Positions 47,587-55,054 of a stretch of DNA of 64,000 bases are shown here, piece by piece. The notes beneath the pieces are model-generated. The model was given only the letters and a program-made list of their open reading frames with translations, ran no database searches and was not told the origin of the DNA. Position 1 is the stretch's first letter. The number at the start of each line of letters is the position of its first letter. The stretch is taken from positions 2,106,001 to 2,170,000 of the forward strand of contig NZ_CP130322.1 in assembly GCF_033025475.1 (NCBI RefSeq), in the 5' to 3' direction. The translations under genes and the position numbers were made by a program. The DNA is from Sphingomonas sp. C3-2. Lineage in GTDB: Bacteria; Pseudomonadota; Alphaproteobacteria; Sphingomonadales; Sphingomonadaceae.

Positions 47587-49326
47587 ATGTCGGATATTTT
47601 GATCAAGGGCGGCACCGTCGTCGACGGCACCGGCGCGCCTGCGTATAAATCGGACGTGCGCATCAACGGCGGCACGATCGTGGAAATCGGCGAAGATCTG
47701 AAGCCGGGTTCCGAAAAGGTCTATTTCGCCAATGGCTGCATGGTGACGCCTGGCTTCATCGAAAGCCACACCCATTATGACGGCACCATGTGGTGGCAGC
47801 CCGATCTTGATCCGCTGCCCGGCTGCGGCGCGACCACGGTCATTCTCGGCAATTGCGGCTTCACCGCCGCGCCGGTCTCGAAGGACAAGGCCGCCCAGCT
47901 CGAAATGATCAAGATCTTCTCGTTCTTCGAGGATATTCCCGAAGGCCCCTTCGTCGAAAACCTGCCCTGGGACTGGAACAAGTGGTCGGAATATAAGGCG
48001 TCGCTCACCAGCAAGGTGAAGGTGCCCGCCAACTATGCCGCGTTTGTCGGCCATATCGCGATCCGCCTTGCCGTGATGGGCCTTGAGGCCTGGGACCGCG
48101 CCGCCACCGCCGATGAAATCAAGGAAATGGCAGAACTGCTCGACGATGCGCTCGCCGCTGGCGCGCTCGGCATGTCCGACAATCTGCACGATCATGACGG
48201 TCAGGATCGCCCGATCCCGACGCTCAAGGCCGATGACGCCGAGTTCGTCGCGCTGTTCGAGGTTCTCGAACGCTATCCGGGGACGACCTATCAGGTCATC
48301 ATCGACACCTTCATGCGTAAGACCGGCCCGGCATCGCTCGAGCGTCTTGAGCGCCTGATCAAGGGCCGCAACATCCGCATGCAGGTTGCCGGCGCCGTCC
48401 CCACGCTCGATTTCCAGAAGGACATCAAGCCCGTGATGCAGGAACGCGTCGCATCGATGCGCGCCAATGGCATCGATATCTGGCCCGGCATCGCGCATGT
48501 CTCGCCCACCAGCACGCTCAGCCTCGTCAAGTCGCTGATCTTCGCCCAGTCGAACGACTATGTCTGGCACGAAGTCGTTCTGGCCGACACGCATGAGGAA
48601 AAGGCCAGCTTGCTCGCGGATGCCGATTGGCGCGCCCGCGCGCGCGAAAGCTGGGACACCAAGGCCTGGCCGCACTCGCCGATGAACAACCCGCAGGATC
48701 TGTACCTCATCGATTCCGAAAACGGCGTCGGGCCCACGGGCATCACGCTCAAGGAATATGCCGATGAACGCGGTCTGCACCGTTCGGACGCGATGGCGGA
48801 ATGGATCCTCGCCAATGGCACGCGCTCGACCGTGCACATGGCACCGTTCCCCAAGGACGAGCAGCTGACCATCGAACTGATGAACGACCCGCGGACCGTG
48901 GGCAATATTTCCGACGCCGGTGCGCATCTCCAGATGCTGTGCGGAGGCGGCGAAAACATCCTGCTGCTCACCAAATATGCGCGTGACGAAAAGCTGATGA
49001 GCCTGGAACAGGCCGTCCATGTCATGACCGGCAAGCTCGCCAATTTCTTCGGCCTCACCGATCGCGGCGAGATCAAGGTCGGCAAGCGCGCGGACGTCGT
49101 CGTCTTCAACCTCGACGAGGTCCAGTATCAGAACATGGAAAAGCGTTTCGACGTGCCCGATGGTAAGGGAGGCACCAGCTGGCGCTTCACGCGCCCGCCC
49201 GCACCGATGCGTCTGACGCTCGTCAACGGCGTCTCCGTGTTCGACGGCAAGCAATATACCGGCGCAACCCCCGGCGAATTCCTGGCCCCGGCCAACGACC
49301 AGAGCGTCGCCATCGCCGCCGAGTAA
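47587..49326 (+). CDS. D-aminoacylase / N-acyl-D-amino-acid deacylase family amidohydrolase
   Basis: A 579-residue cytoplasmic TIM-barrel hydrolase. The N-terminal sandwich has DILIKGGTVVDGTGAPAY. The metal motif H61-T-H63 sits in ESHTHYDGTMWW, followed by TTVILGNCGFTAAPV with the family cysteine, and later ISDAGAHL with the metal aspartate and VGKRADVVVFNLD from the returning sandwich. Members cleave N-acyl-D-amino acids, but many uncharacterised ones in catabolic clusters act on other amides or cyclic substrates. GAGGAGAAGAGG precedes ATG 47587. It is first of a same-strand run with the Coq4-like and esterase genes. Confidence 0.9.
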   Translation: MSDILIKGGTVVDGTGAPAYKSDVRINGGTIVEIGEDLKPGSEKVYFANGCMVTPGFIESHTHYDGTMWWQPDLDPLPGCGATTVILGNCGFTAAPVSKDKAAQLEMIKIFSFFEDIPEGPFVENLPWDWNKWSEYKASLTSKVKVPANYAAFVGHIAIRLAVMGLEAWDRAATADEIKEMAELLDDALAAGALGMSDNLHDHDGQDRPIPTLKADDAEFVALFEVLERYPGTTYQVIIDTFMRKTGPASLERLERLIKGRNIRMQVAGAVPTLDFQKDIKPVMQERVASMRANGIDIWPGIAHVSPTSTLSLVKSLIFAQSNDYVWHEVVLADTHEEKASLLADADWRARARESWDTKAWPHSPMNNPQDLYLIDSENGVGPTGITLKEYADERGLHRSDAMAEWILANGTRSTVHMAPFPKDEQLTIELMNDPRTVGNISDAGAHLQMLCGGGENILLLTKYARDEKLMSLEQAVHVMTGKLANFFGLTDRGEIKVGKRADVVVFNLDEVQYQNMEKRFDVPDGKGGTSWRFTRPPAPMRLTLVNGVSVFDGKQYTGATPGEFLAPANDQSVAIAAE

Positions 49327-49338
49327 ATAATGCATGGA

Positions 49339-49366
49339 AGGGGGCGGTGCGCCCGTCCCCTTTTTT
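49339..49366 (+). terminator. Intrinsic terminator between the amidohydrolase and Coq4-like genes
   Basis: AGGGGGCGG (49339-49347) pairs with CCGTCCCCT (49353-49361) including one G-T pair, followed by TTTTTT. It lies only 18 bp before the Coq4-like start, so it may partly uncouple the two genes. Confidence 0.8.
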
Positions 49367-49384
49367 CCTCAGGAGGGGAAAACA

Positions 49385-50257
49385 ATGTCGAACGTCAGTC
49401 AGGCCGATTTTGAATATTTCAACGGCGCGATCACCAAGCACGAGACCGAATCCTCGGTGCTCATCAGCAGCTCGCGTTATCTGAACCATGGGCCGCTTCG
49501 CGCGCTGATCGCGCAGGAATTCCTGCGCAAGAACGGCGCGGACATGCCGAATACCGCGTTCATCCCCGAAGTCGCGCAGATCCTCCACCAGCTGGAAGAT
49601 GTGCCGGCGATCGAGCAGATGATCCAGGAAGAGGCCGAACGCCTTCCCGAATTCCGGGCCTGGCTTGATCGTCGCCTGCTCTCGGACTTCAAGGCCGAGG
49701 AAGTGAAGGATTCAAAGCCCGGCACGCTCGGTGCGGTGATCTACGATTTCATCGCGAACAGCGGCTACAACATGGATTATTTCTTCCAGGGCATGCAGGT
49801 TCGCAGCGACTACGAATATTATCTCAAGGAACGCACGCTCACCCATGACATCGAGCATATGGTGACGGGTTTCGAAACCAATTTCTGTGGTGAAATCGCG
49901 CTGCTCGAAGCGAATTTCCGTGGCTTCTGCAATTACTTCAAGCCCGAACTCGCCGCCGTGTTCATGCGCGTGCCGACCTATCTCAAGTCGAAATCGATCA
50001 TGAAGGCGGGCCTGCATTATCCCAAGGCGCTCGTCGAAATGCACAAGGCGATGGATATCGGCGCAGCCCAGGGCAACAGCTGGAAGAAGCCGCTGACGCT
50101 TCTTCCCTGGCGCGACATGGTCGATTGGAAGATCGAGGATATTCGCGAGGAATATGGCATCACCGGTGCCCCGCCATCGGGATATTGGGACTGGACCAAC
50201 GCGATTGCGGAAGATCCGCGTCCGTCGCACGGCATCCACGCGATGGCGGCCGAATAA
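49385..50257 (+). CDS. Coq4-family protein in a catabolic context
   Basis: A 290-residue soluble helical protein. It has the exact Coq4 metal signature HDxxHx11E: H154-D155-I-E-H158 and E170 in THDIEHMVTGFE then CGEIAL. The neighbouring YLKERTLTHD and LHYPKALVEMHKAMDIG segments also match Coq4. Eukaryotic COQ4 is a zinc protein of ubiquinone synthesis and has been linked to C1 oxidative decarboxylation of the ring. Here the gene is not with ubiquinone genes but lies between a D-aminoacylase-like hydrolase and an esterase. AGGAGG precedes ATG 49385. A role in decarboxylating or oxidising a catabolic aromatic acid is a hypothesis. It is about 50-70 residues longer than typical Coq4 proteins. 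Confidence 0.85.
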   Translation: MSNVSQADFEYFNGAITKHETESSVLISSSRYLNHGPLRALIAQEFLRKNGADMPNTAFIPEVAQILHQLEDVPAIEQMIQEEAERLPEFRAWLDRRLLSDFKAEEVKDSKPGTLGAVIYDFIANSGYNMDYFFQGMQVRSDYEYYLKERTLTHDIEHMVTGFETNFCGEIALLEANFRGFCNYFKPELAAVFMRVPTYLKSKSIMKAGLHYPKALVEMHKAMDIGAAQGNSWKKPLTLLPWRDMVDWKIEDIREEYGITGAPPSGYWDWTNAIAEDPRPSHGIHAMAAE

Positions 50258-50285
50258 GGCATCGGACAAACAGCAAGTTGGGGGT

Positions 50286-50320
50286 GGGCAGCCGGTTCGA
50301 TCAGCCGGCTGCCCTTTTTT
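50286..50320 (+). terminator. Strong intrinsic terminator after the Coq4-like gene
   Basis: GGGCAGCCGG (50286-50295) and CCGGCTGCCC (50305-50314) form a perfect 10-bp stem with a 9-nt loop, then TTTTTT. Confidence 0.92.
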
Positions 50321-50350
50321 GTGCGTGGTTCAGAGAGGAAAGGGGAAAGG

Positions 50351-51457
50351 ATGACGCTACACGCAAAATTGGCGGGGATGGCTGCCTTGTGCTTGGCTTG
50401 GAGCGCAGGGGCGTTGGCGCAGGCGCCCAAGGCATCACCGGAGCGCCCGAGCGTCAACGACGCCGGCGCGCTCACCGTGCCGGGCTTCGAAGCGGATTTT
50501 TCATCCTTCGCCAGCGATGTCGCGCGCCGCAGCTTCATCGAGGAGCATTCGCCCGCTTTCTATGCTTCGCCGATTGCGCGCATGCACACGCTGCCCATTG
50601 CCGAACAGCGCAAGATTCTCGATCGTGACTATCTGGAACCCCGGATCGCCAAGGCCCGTGCGGCCTTTCCAGTGAAAATCACGCCGCAGACGATCGGCGG
50701 CGTCTACACCGAAACCATCGAGCCGGCGGGCGGGGTTGCCCCGCATAACAAGGCCAAGGTGCTGATCAACCTGCATGGCGGCGGCTTTATGATGGGCGCG
50801 CGCACCAATGGGCAGCTGGAATCCATCCCCGTCGCGGGGCTGGGGGGGTACCGCGTCGTCGCGGTGGATTACCGGCAGGCGCCCGAGCATCGTTTTCCTG
50901 CGGGAAGCGAAGATGTCGCGACGGTCTATCGCGATCTCCTGAAAAGCTACAAGCCCGAGAATATCGGCATTTTTGGCTGTTCGGCGGGCGGGCTGCTGGC
51001 GGCACAGGCCGCGGCATGGTTCCAGAAACAGGGGCTGCCGCGGCCCGGTGCCATCGGCATTTTCTGTGCATCGGCGGGGGATCTGGGGGAAGGCGATTCC
51101 CGCTATACCGGGTCGGTGCTCAACGGCCGTCCCGCTCCCCCGTCTGGCCCTGCGCGTGACATGGCGGCTAACCCCTATTTCGCCGGCGTGGATATGGCCG
51201 ATCCAATGGTATCGCCGTCGCGCCATCCGGAGGTGTTGGCCAAGTTCCCGCCCACGTTGCTCATCAGCTCGACGCGTGATTTCGCGATGAGTGCGGCGCT
51301 CAATACGCACCGTGCGCTGATCAAGGCGGGTGCCGAAGCCGAGCTTCATCTGTGGGACGGGCTCCAGCATTTCTTTTTTGCCGATGTCGACCTTCCGGAA
51401 TCGCGCGATGCGTTTCAGGTCATGGTCGGCTTTTTCGATCGCAGGCTCGGGCAATAA
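50351..51457 (+). CDS. Exported alpha/beta hydrolase (HSL-like esterase)
   Basis: A 368-residue protein from ATG 50351 behind GAAAGG. Signal peptide at 1-24 (LAGMAALCLAWSAGALAQ). The oxyanion-hole motif HGGGFMMG and the nucleophile S211 in FGCSAGG mark the hormone-sensitive-lipase branch of alpha/beta hydrolases; the acid and the histidine lie in the C-terminal part (SSTRDF, GLQHFFF). Such enzymes hydrolyse small acyl or aryl esters. Location in the periplasm next to a TonB receptor suggests it removes an ester group from an imported compound. Confidence 0.92.
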   Translation: MTLHAKLAGMAALCLAWSAGALAQAPKASPERPSVNDAGALTVPGFEADFSSFASDVARRSFIEEHSPAFYASPIARMHTLPIAEQRKILDRDYLEPRIAKARAAFPVKITPQTIGGVYTETIEPAGGVAPHNKAKVLINLHGGGFMMGARTNGQLESIPVAGLGGYRVVAVDYRQAPEHRFPAGSEDVATVYRDLLKSYKPENIGIFGCSAGGLLAAQAAAWFQKQGLPRPGAIGIFCASAGDLGEGDSRYTGSVLNGRPAPPSGPARDMAANPYFAGVDMADPMVSPSRHPEVLAKFPPTLLISSTRDFAMSAALNTHRALIKAGAEAELHLWDGLQHFFFADVDLPESRDAFQVMVGFFDRRLGQ

Positions 51458-51484
51458 AAAAACGGGCGGCCATATGGCCGCCCG
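51455..51484 (-). terminator. Intrinsic terminator of the TonB receptor gene (minus strand)
   Basis: CGGGCGGCC (51463-51471), loop ATAT, GGCCGCCCG (51476-51484). On the minus strand the stem is followed by a run of U from the A tract at 51455-51462. It sits between two convergent genes. Confidence 0.9.
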
Positions 51485-51507
51485 CCCAGTTAACTCTTGG
51501 CGTCGCG

Positions 51508-53877
51508 TCAGAATGCGACGGTAAGGTCGACGCCGTAAGTGCGGCCAATGTCATAGACATTGGTCAGTGCGACCACGGGCGCGCCGAAATTGTAATAATC
51601 CTTGTCGAACAGGTTCTTCGCCCAGACCGACAGATCGACATCGATACCGCCGAGCGGCAGGCCGGCAATGCCCGCACGGGCGTCGACGAGCCAATAGGCC
51701 TTTACCGTGTTGAGCTTCTCGAGCGCGGGGTTCTCCACCGGTGTCGAGGTCAGATAGTTCTTCGAACGATACCGGCCCTCGACCCGGCCAAAGGGGCGTC
51801 CCCCGCCGTCAAATTCGGGCAGGTCATATTGCGCCGCGACGCGTGCGGTCCATTTCGACGTGTAGGTCGGCCGTGCAACATCTGCCACATCGCGGCCTGC
51901 CAGGATGAAGGTCTTATAATTGAAATCGGTATAGCCGATATTGCCCGATAGGGTCAGCCCCTTTACCGGTATCGCGTCCATTTCAAGCTCGAAGCCCTTG
52001 ATGTTGGCCTTGCCGGCATTGCTGAAGAACTGGACACCGTCGATGAAGTTCTGCGTCTGCAGATCTTTATAGTCCATGTAGAACACGGCGCCATTGGCGC
52101 GCAGGCGGTTCTGGAACAGCGACGATTTCACGCCGATTTCATAAGCCGTCAACGATTCCGGGCCGTAAGGGATCGCGCCTAGAATGCCGCCCGAAACATA
52201 GCCCGTCGAGACCTTGCCATAGGCGGTGACATCGGAATTGGGTTTCCAGGTCAGGATCGCGGCGTAATTGAACTTTTCATAATCGGACTTGTAGAGGCCG
52301 GGTTTGAGCTGTCCGCCCTGTCCGCCCGAAACACTGATGAGATCGGTCGATCGGCTGTCCGAGGTGTAGCGAAGACCCGCCGAAAAATCGAGCTGATCGG
52401 TCAGGTGAACGGTGGCCTGGCCATAGAGCGCCATCGAGCTGTTCTTGGCGACGGTTTCGGTAACCCCGCTGCCGAACACGGTGTCGAGCGGGGTCGGCAA
52501 TACGACACCGTTCGACACAGGCTGGAAGATGCCGAGCACGTCGAGCGCGGGCGAACGTTCGTTGAAGTAGAACATGCCGGCGACGAGATCGAAGGCGTCC
52601 TGCGTGACCTGAAACTGCAGTTCCTCGCTGAACTGCCTCTGTTTCGAACTACGCGCCGTCAATAGCGTGAAGAGCGAGTCATTGGGCCCTATGGGCAAGG
52701 TTGGGATCGCGGCGCCCTGCCCTTGAAGCAATGCGCCAAACTGAGCTGCGGTAAAGCGAATCCCGCCCGTTGCCGCGAGATCGTTGATATTGGGGCGCTG
52801 GTTAAGTTTGCGGAAGCCGGTGATGCTTTTCACCGTGACGGCATCGCTCTGATTCCAGGTGATCGTCAGATTGTGGCCGGTGACGGTCATATGCTCGACG
52901 CTGGTGGCATTGGCGACGGCATCAAGGCGTTCGGTTGCCAGGTTGGTGACGCCACCGAACATCGGCTGGAATTGATAGATCCCGCCTGCGATGGCCCCCG
53001 AGGTGTCGGGGAGGAGCCCCAGTTGCTGCGTGGCGCGGCCTGTTGTCCGGGCATCGGTATGGTCGAAATGATAATCGATCGTGACGTCGTTGAGATCGAG
53101 CCGCGCGCTGGCCTGGAAGGCGTCGATGTTCCGCCCGCCCAGCTTCTTGGCATAGGTCATCGGCTTGAAGCGCGGTTCGCGCAGGCTGAAGTCGATTGTC
53201 TTTCCGCCGATCAGATTGTCGGTATCACCCTCCATCTCGTCATGGAGATAGGCGAATTTGAGGCTGAGCGGGCCGAGCGCAGGCAGGTTCAGCACCGTAC
53301 GCGCCCGAAAGGCATCGTAATTGCCATAGGAAACCAGCTGCTTGACGCCGAACTCACCCGAGGGGGCGGCGGTGATGAGGCTGATGGCACCCGAGGTGGC
53401 GTTGCGGCCGAAAAGCGTGCCCTGCGGCCCGCGCAGCACTTCGACGCGCTCGATATCGGCAAGATCGAACACCGCGCCCACCGTACGGCCGATATAGACG
53501 CCGTCGAGATACATGCCGACCTTCGGATCGACCGCGTTGTTGCTGGTACCCGAGGCGATGCCGCGAATGCTGATAAGGGGAGTGGACTGGATGCCCTGCA
53601 TCTGGATCTGCAGGCTGGGCGCCAGCCCGGCCAGGCTGCTGACATTGGTGATGCGCAGTTGCGCCAGCTGTTCGGAACTGATCGCGGTAACCGCGACGGG
53701 CACGTCCTGCAGGCTTTCTTCGCGGCGCTGTGCCGTAACGACGATTTCGTTCAGCCCGTAATCCGACTGTGCCGTCTGGGCAGCGGGCGCCTGGGTATCC
53801 TGCGCGAAGGCGGGCTGGGCTGTGAAGATGGTAAGAGTGCTGGACGCAAGCAGGCACGCAACATGAATTTGCTTCAT
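51508..53877 (-). CDS. TonB-dependent outer-membrane receptor (first of the island)
   Basis: A 789-residue receptor. Signal peptide 1-25 (ending AQPAFAQ), TonB-box-like NEIVVTAQRREESLQDVPVAV-type stretch at about 44-64, and a plug domain with SIRGIASG, VGMYLDGVYIGR and VEVLRGPQGTLFGRN. A long barrel ends in YGVDLTVAF with the terminal Phe needed for outer-membrane insertion. The VYIGR...GPQGTLFGRNATSGAI form is common in sphingomonads for receptors of organic compounds rather than siderophores. Its leader carries an inverted repeat that covers the ribosome site. Confidence 0.93.
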   Translation of the reverse strand: MKQIHVACLLASSTLTIFTAQPAFAQDTQAPAAQTAQSDYGLNEIVVTAQRREESLQDVPVAVTAISSEQLAQLRITNVSSLAGLAPSLQIQMQGIQSTPLISIRGIASGTSNNAVDPKVGMYLDGVYIGRTVGAVFDLADIERVEVLRGPQGTLFGRNATSGAISLITAAPSGEFGVKQLVSYGNYDAFRARTVLNLPALGPLSLKFAYLHDEMEGDTDNLIGGKTIDFSLREPRFKPMTYAKKLGGRNIDAFQASARLDLNDVTIDYHFDHTDARTTGRATQQLGLLPDTSGAIAGGIYQFQPMFGGVTNLATERLDAVANATSVEHMTVTGHNLTITWNQSDAVTVKSITGFRKLNQRPNINDLAATGGIRFTAAQFGALLQGQGAAIPTLPIGPNDSLFTLLTARSSKQRQFSEELQFQVTQDAFDLVAGMFYFNERSPALDVLGIFQPVSNGVVLPTPLDTVFGSGVTETVAKNSSMALYGQATVHLTDQLDFSAGLRYTSDSRSTDLISVSGGQGGQLKPGLYKSDYEKFNYAAILTWKPNSDVTAYGKVSTGYVSGGILGAIPYGPESLTAYEIGVKSSLFQNRLRANGAVFYMDYKDLQTQNFIDGVQFFSNAGKANIKGFELEMDAIPVKGLTLSGNIGYTDFNYKTFILAGRDVADVARPTYTSKWTARVAAQYDLPEFDGGGRPFGRVEGRYRSKNYLTSTPVENPALEKLNTVKAYWLVDARAGIAGLPLGGIDVDLSVWAKNLFDKDYYNFGAPVVALTNVYDIGRTYGVDLTVAF

Positions 53878-53884
53878 GGCAATT

Positions 53885-53940
53885 CCTCTCCGTTGCTTCG
53901 GATATGATTTCCGATAGCTGGTTCCGTTTTATCGGAGAGG
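53885..53940 (-). promoter_or_regulatory. Inverted repeat sequestering the ribosome site of the TonB receptor gene
   Basis: On the minus strand CCTCTCCG (complement of 53933-53940) is perfectly complementary to CGGAGAGG (complement of 53885-53892), which contains the Shine-Dalgarno GGAGAGG located 7 nt before the ATG. The 40-nt loop contains a second stem, TCGGA/TCCGA. Folding would hide the ribosome site, so this leader could control translation as a thermosensor, a protein-binding leader or a small-RNA target. Confidence 0.5.
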
Positions 53941-54124
53941 CTGAAACGCACAAGGTCTAGGTGCTGAATTGCGTGCCGATATTGTAATTATGCAACGCAT
54001 TATGCTGCGAATATTTGCTGCAACTGCGTAACGACGCGGCTTTGCCTACCTGTTTTCCTTGGCTTGCTTCGCGGGGAATCCGGCCTATAGCGAGCCCAAG
54101 CTTAAACCCCCAGCGAGTGGAACC

Positions 54125-54799
54125 ATGTCGATCGAGCCCCCCATTCAGCCGCTTCTCCCGATCCTTGGTGGGGGGCGCTTTCCGGTGGGGCGGATTTTCT
54201 GCGTCGCGCGCAACTATGCCGAACATGCCCGGGAAATGGGCGATGTGTCGGCCGAACCACCTTTTTTCTTCATCAAGCCGTCCACCTGCCTGCCGACGGT
54301 ACCGGGGCGCCTGCCCTACCCGCCGATGTCGGAGGATGTGCACCACGAGGTCGAACTCGTCGTGGCGCTGGGGCTTGGCGGCGCGGACATCGCACCCGCT
54401 GACGCACTGCGGCATGTTTTCGGCTATGCGGTCGGCCTCGACATGACCCGGCGCGACCTTCAGGCCGAAGCAAAGGAAAAACGGCGCCCCTGGGACATGG
54501 GCAAGGTGTTCGACGGTGCCGCGCCGGTTTCGGTGATCGTGCCCGCCGCCGAGGCTGAGGGGCTCGACGATGCGGAAATCCAGCTGACCATCGACGGCGA
54601 GGTGCGCCAGCAGGGGCGGACCTCCGACATGATCTGGTCCCCGGCGGAAATAATTGCCGAACTGTCACGATATATTCGCCTCAACCCCGGCGATCTGATC
54701 TTTACCGGAACGCCCGCAGGCGTTGGGCCGGTGGTGCGTGGCAACAGGCTTGAAGCACGTGTGGGTCTGCTGCCGTCGCTTGAGGTCGAAATCGTCTGA
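54125..54799 (+). CDS. Fumarylacetoacetate hydrolase family protein
   Basis: A 224-residue cytoplasmic enzyme starting at ATG 54125. Metal ligands E75 and E77 (HHEVELVV) and D106 (VGLDMTRRD) match the FAH fold, and RTSDMIWSP and GDLIFTGTPAGVGP complete the site. FAH-family enzymes hydrolyse C-C bonds of beta-diketones, decarboxylate, or isomerise ring-cleavage products of aromatic degradation. Length fits the short bacterial branch. Divergent from the upstream TonB receptor and 256 bp ahead of the second receptor. Confidence 0.92.
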   Translation: MSIEPPIQPLLPILGGGRFPVGRIFCVARNYAEHAREMGDVSAEPPFFFIKPSTCLPTVPGRLPYPPMSEDVHHEVELVVALGLGGADIAPADALRHVFGYAVGLDMTRRDLQAEAKEKRRPWDMGKVFDGAAPVSVIVPAAEAEGLDDAEIQLTIDGEVRQQGRTSDMIWSPAEIIAELSRYIRLNPGDLIFTGTPAGVGPVVRGNRLEARVGLLPSLEVEIV

Positions 54800-54813
54800 G
54801 GCGTTTGCCGTGC

Positions 54814-54845
54814 GCTGCAATGTGCAGCCTATTTGTGTTTTTTTG
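54814..54845 (+). terminator. Weak terminator after the FAH-family gene
   Basis: GCTGCA (54814-54819) pairs with TGCAGC (54823-54828) around ATG, followed after a few bases by GTGTTTTTTT. The stem is short, so efficiency is doubtful. Confidence 0.45.
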
Positions 54846-55054
54846 GAAACAGTTTGATCGCAGGCATAGGCTTGTTGATCGGCCCTCTGTCCGCAAGGAT
54901 AGGCCCACTATGTGTCGATAGGCGACGGTCGCTCGGCATGATGGTGCTCTAGAAAATTGAGATGACTGCGAAAATCGCAGCATGGCGGGGAGGGGAGGCT
55001 CGGGCCGGCGTTCGCGCAGCGCACGATCCCATCCGCTGAAAAGAGGAGGGATTA

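Noticed and set aside
47485..49335. A 616-codon minus-strand frame opposite the D-aminoacylase-like gene
   Set aside because: Antisense shadow with no domain; the plus-strand gene has a strong ribosome site and metal motifs.
52723..53907. A 394-codon plus-strand frame opposite the first island TonB receptor
   Set aside because: Low-complexity, charged translation without motifs; the receptor on the minus strand has a signal peptide, plug domain and terminal Phe.
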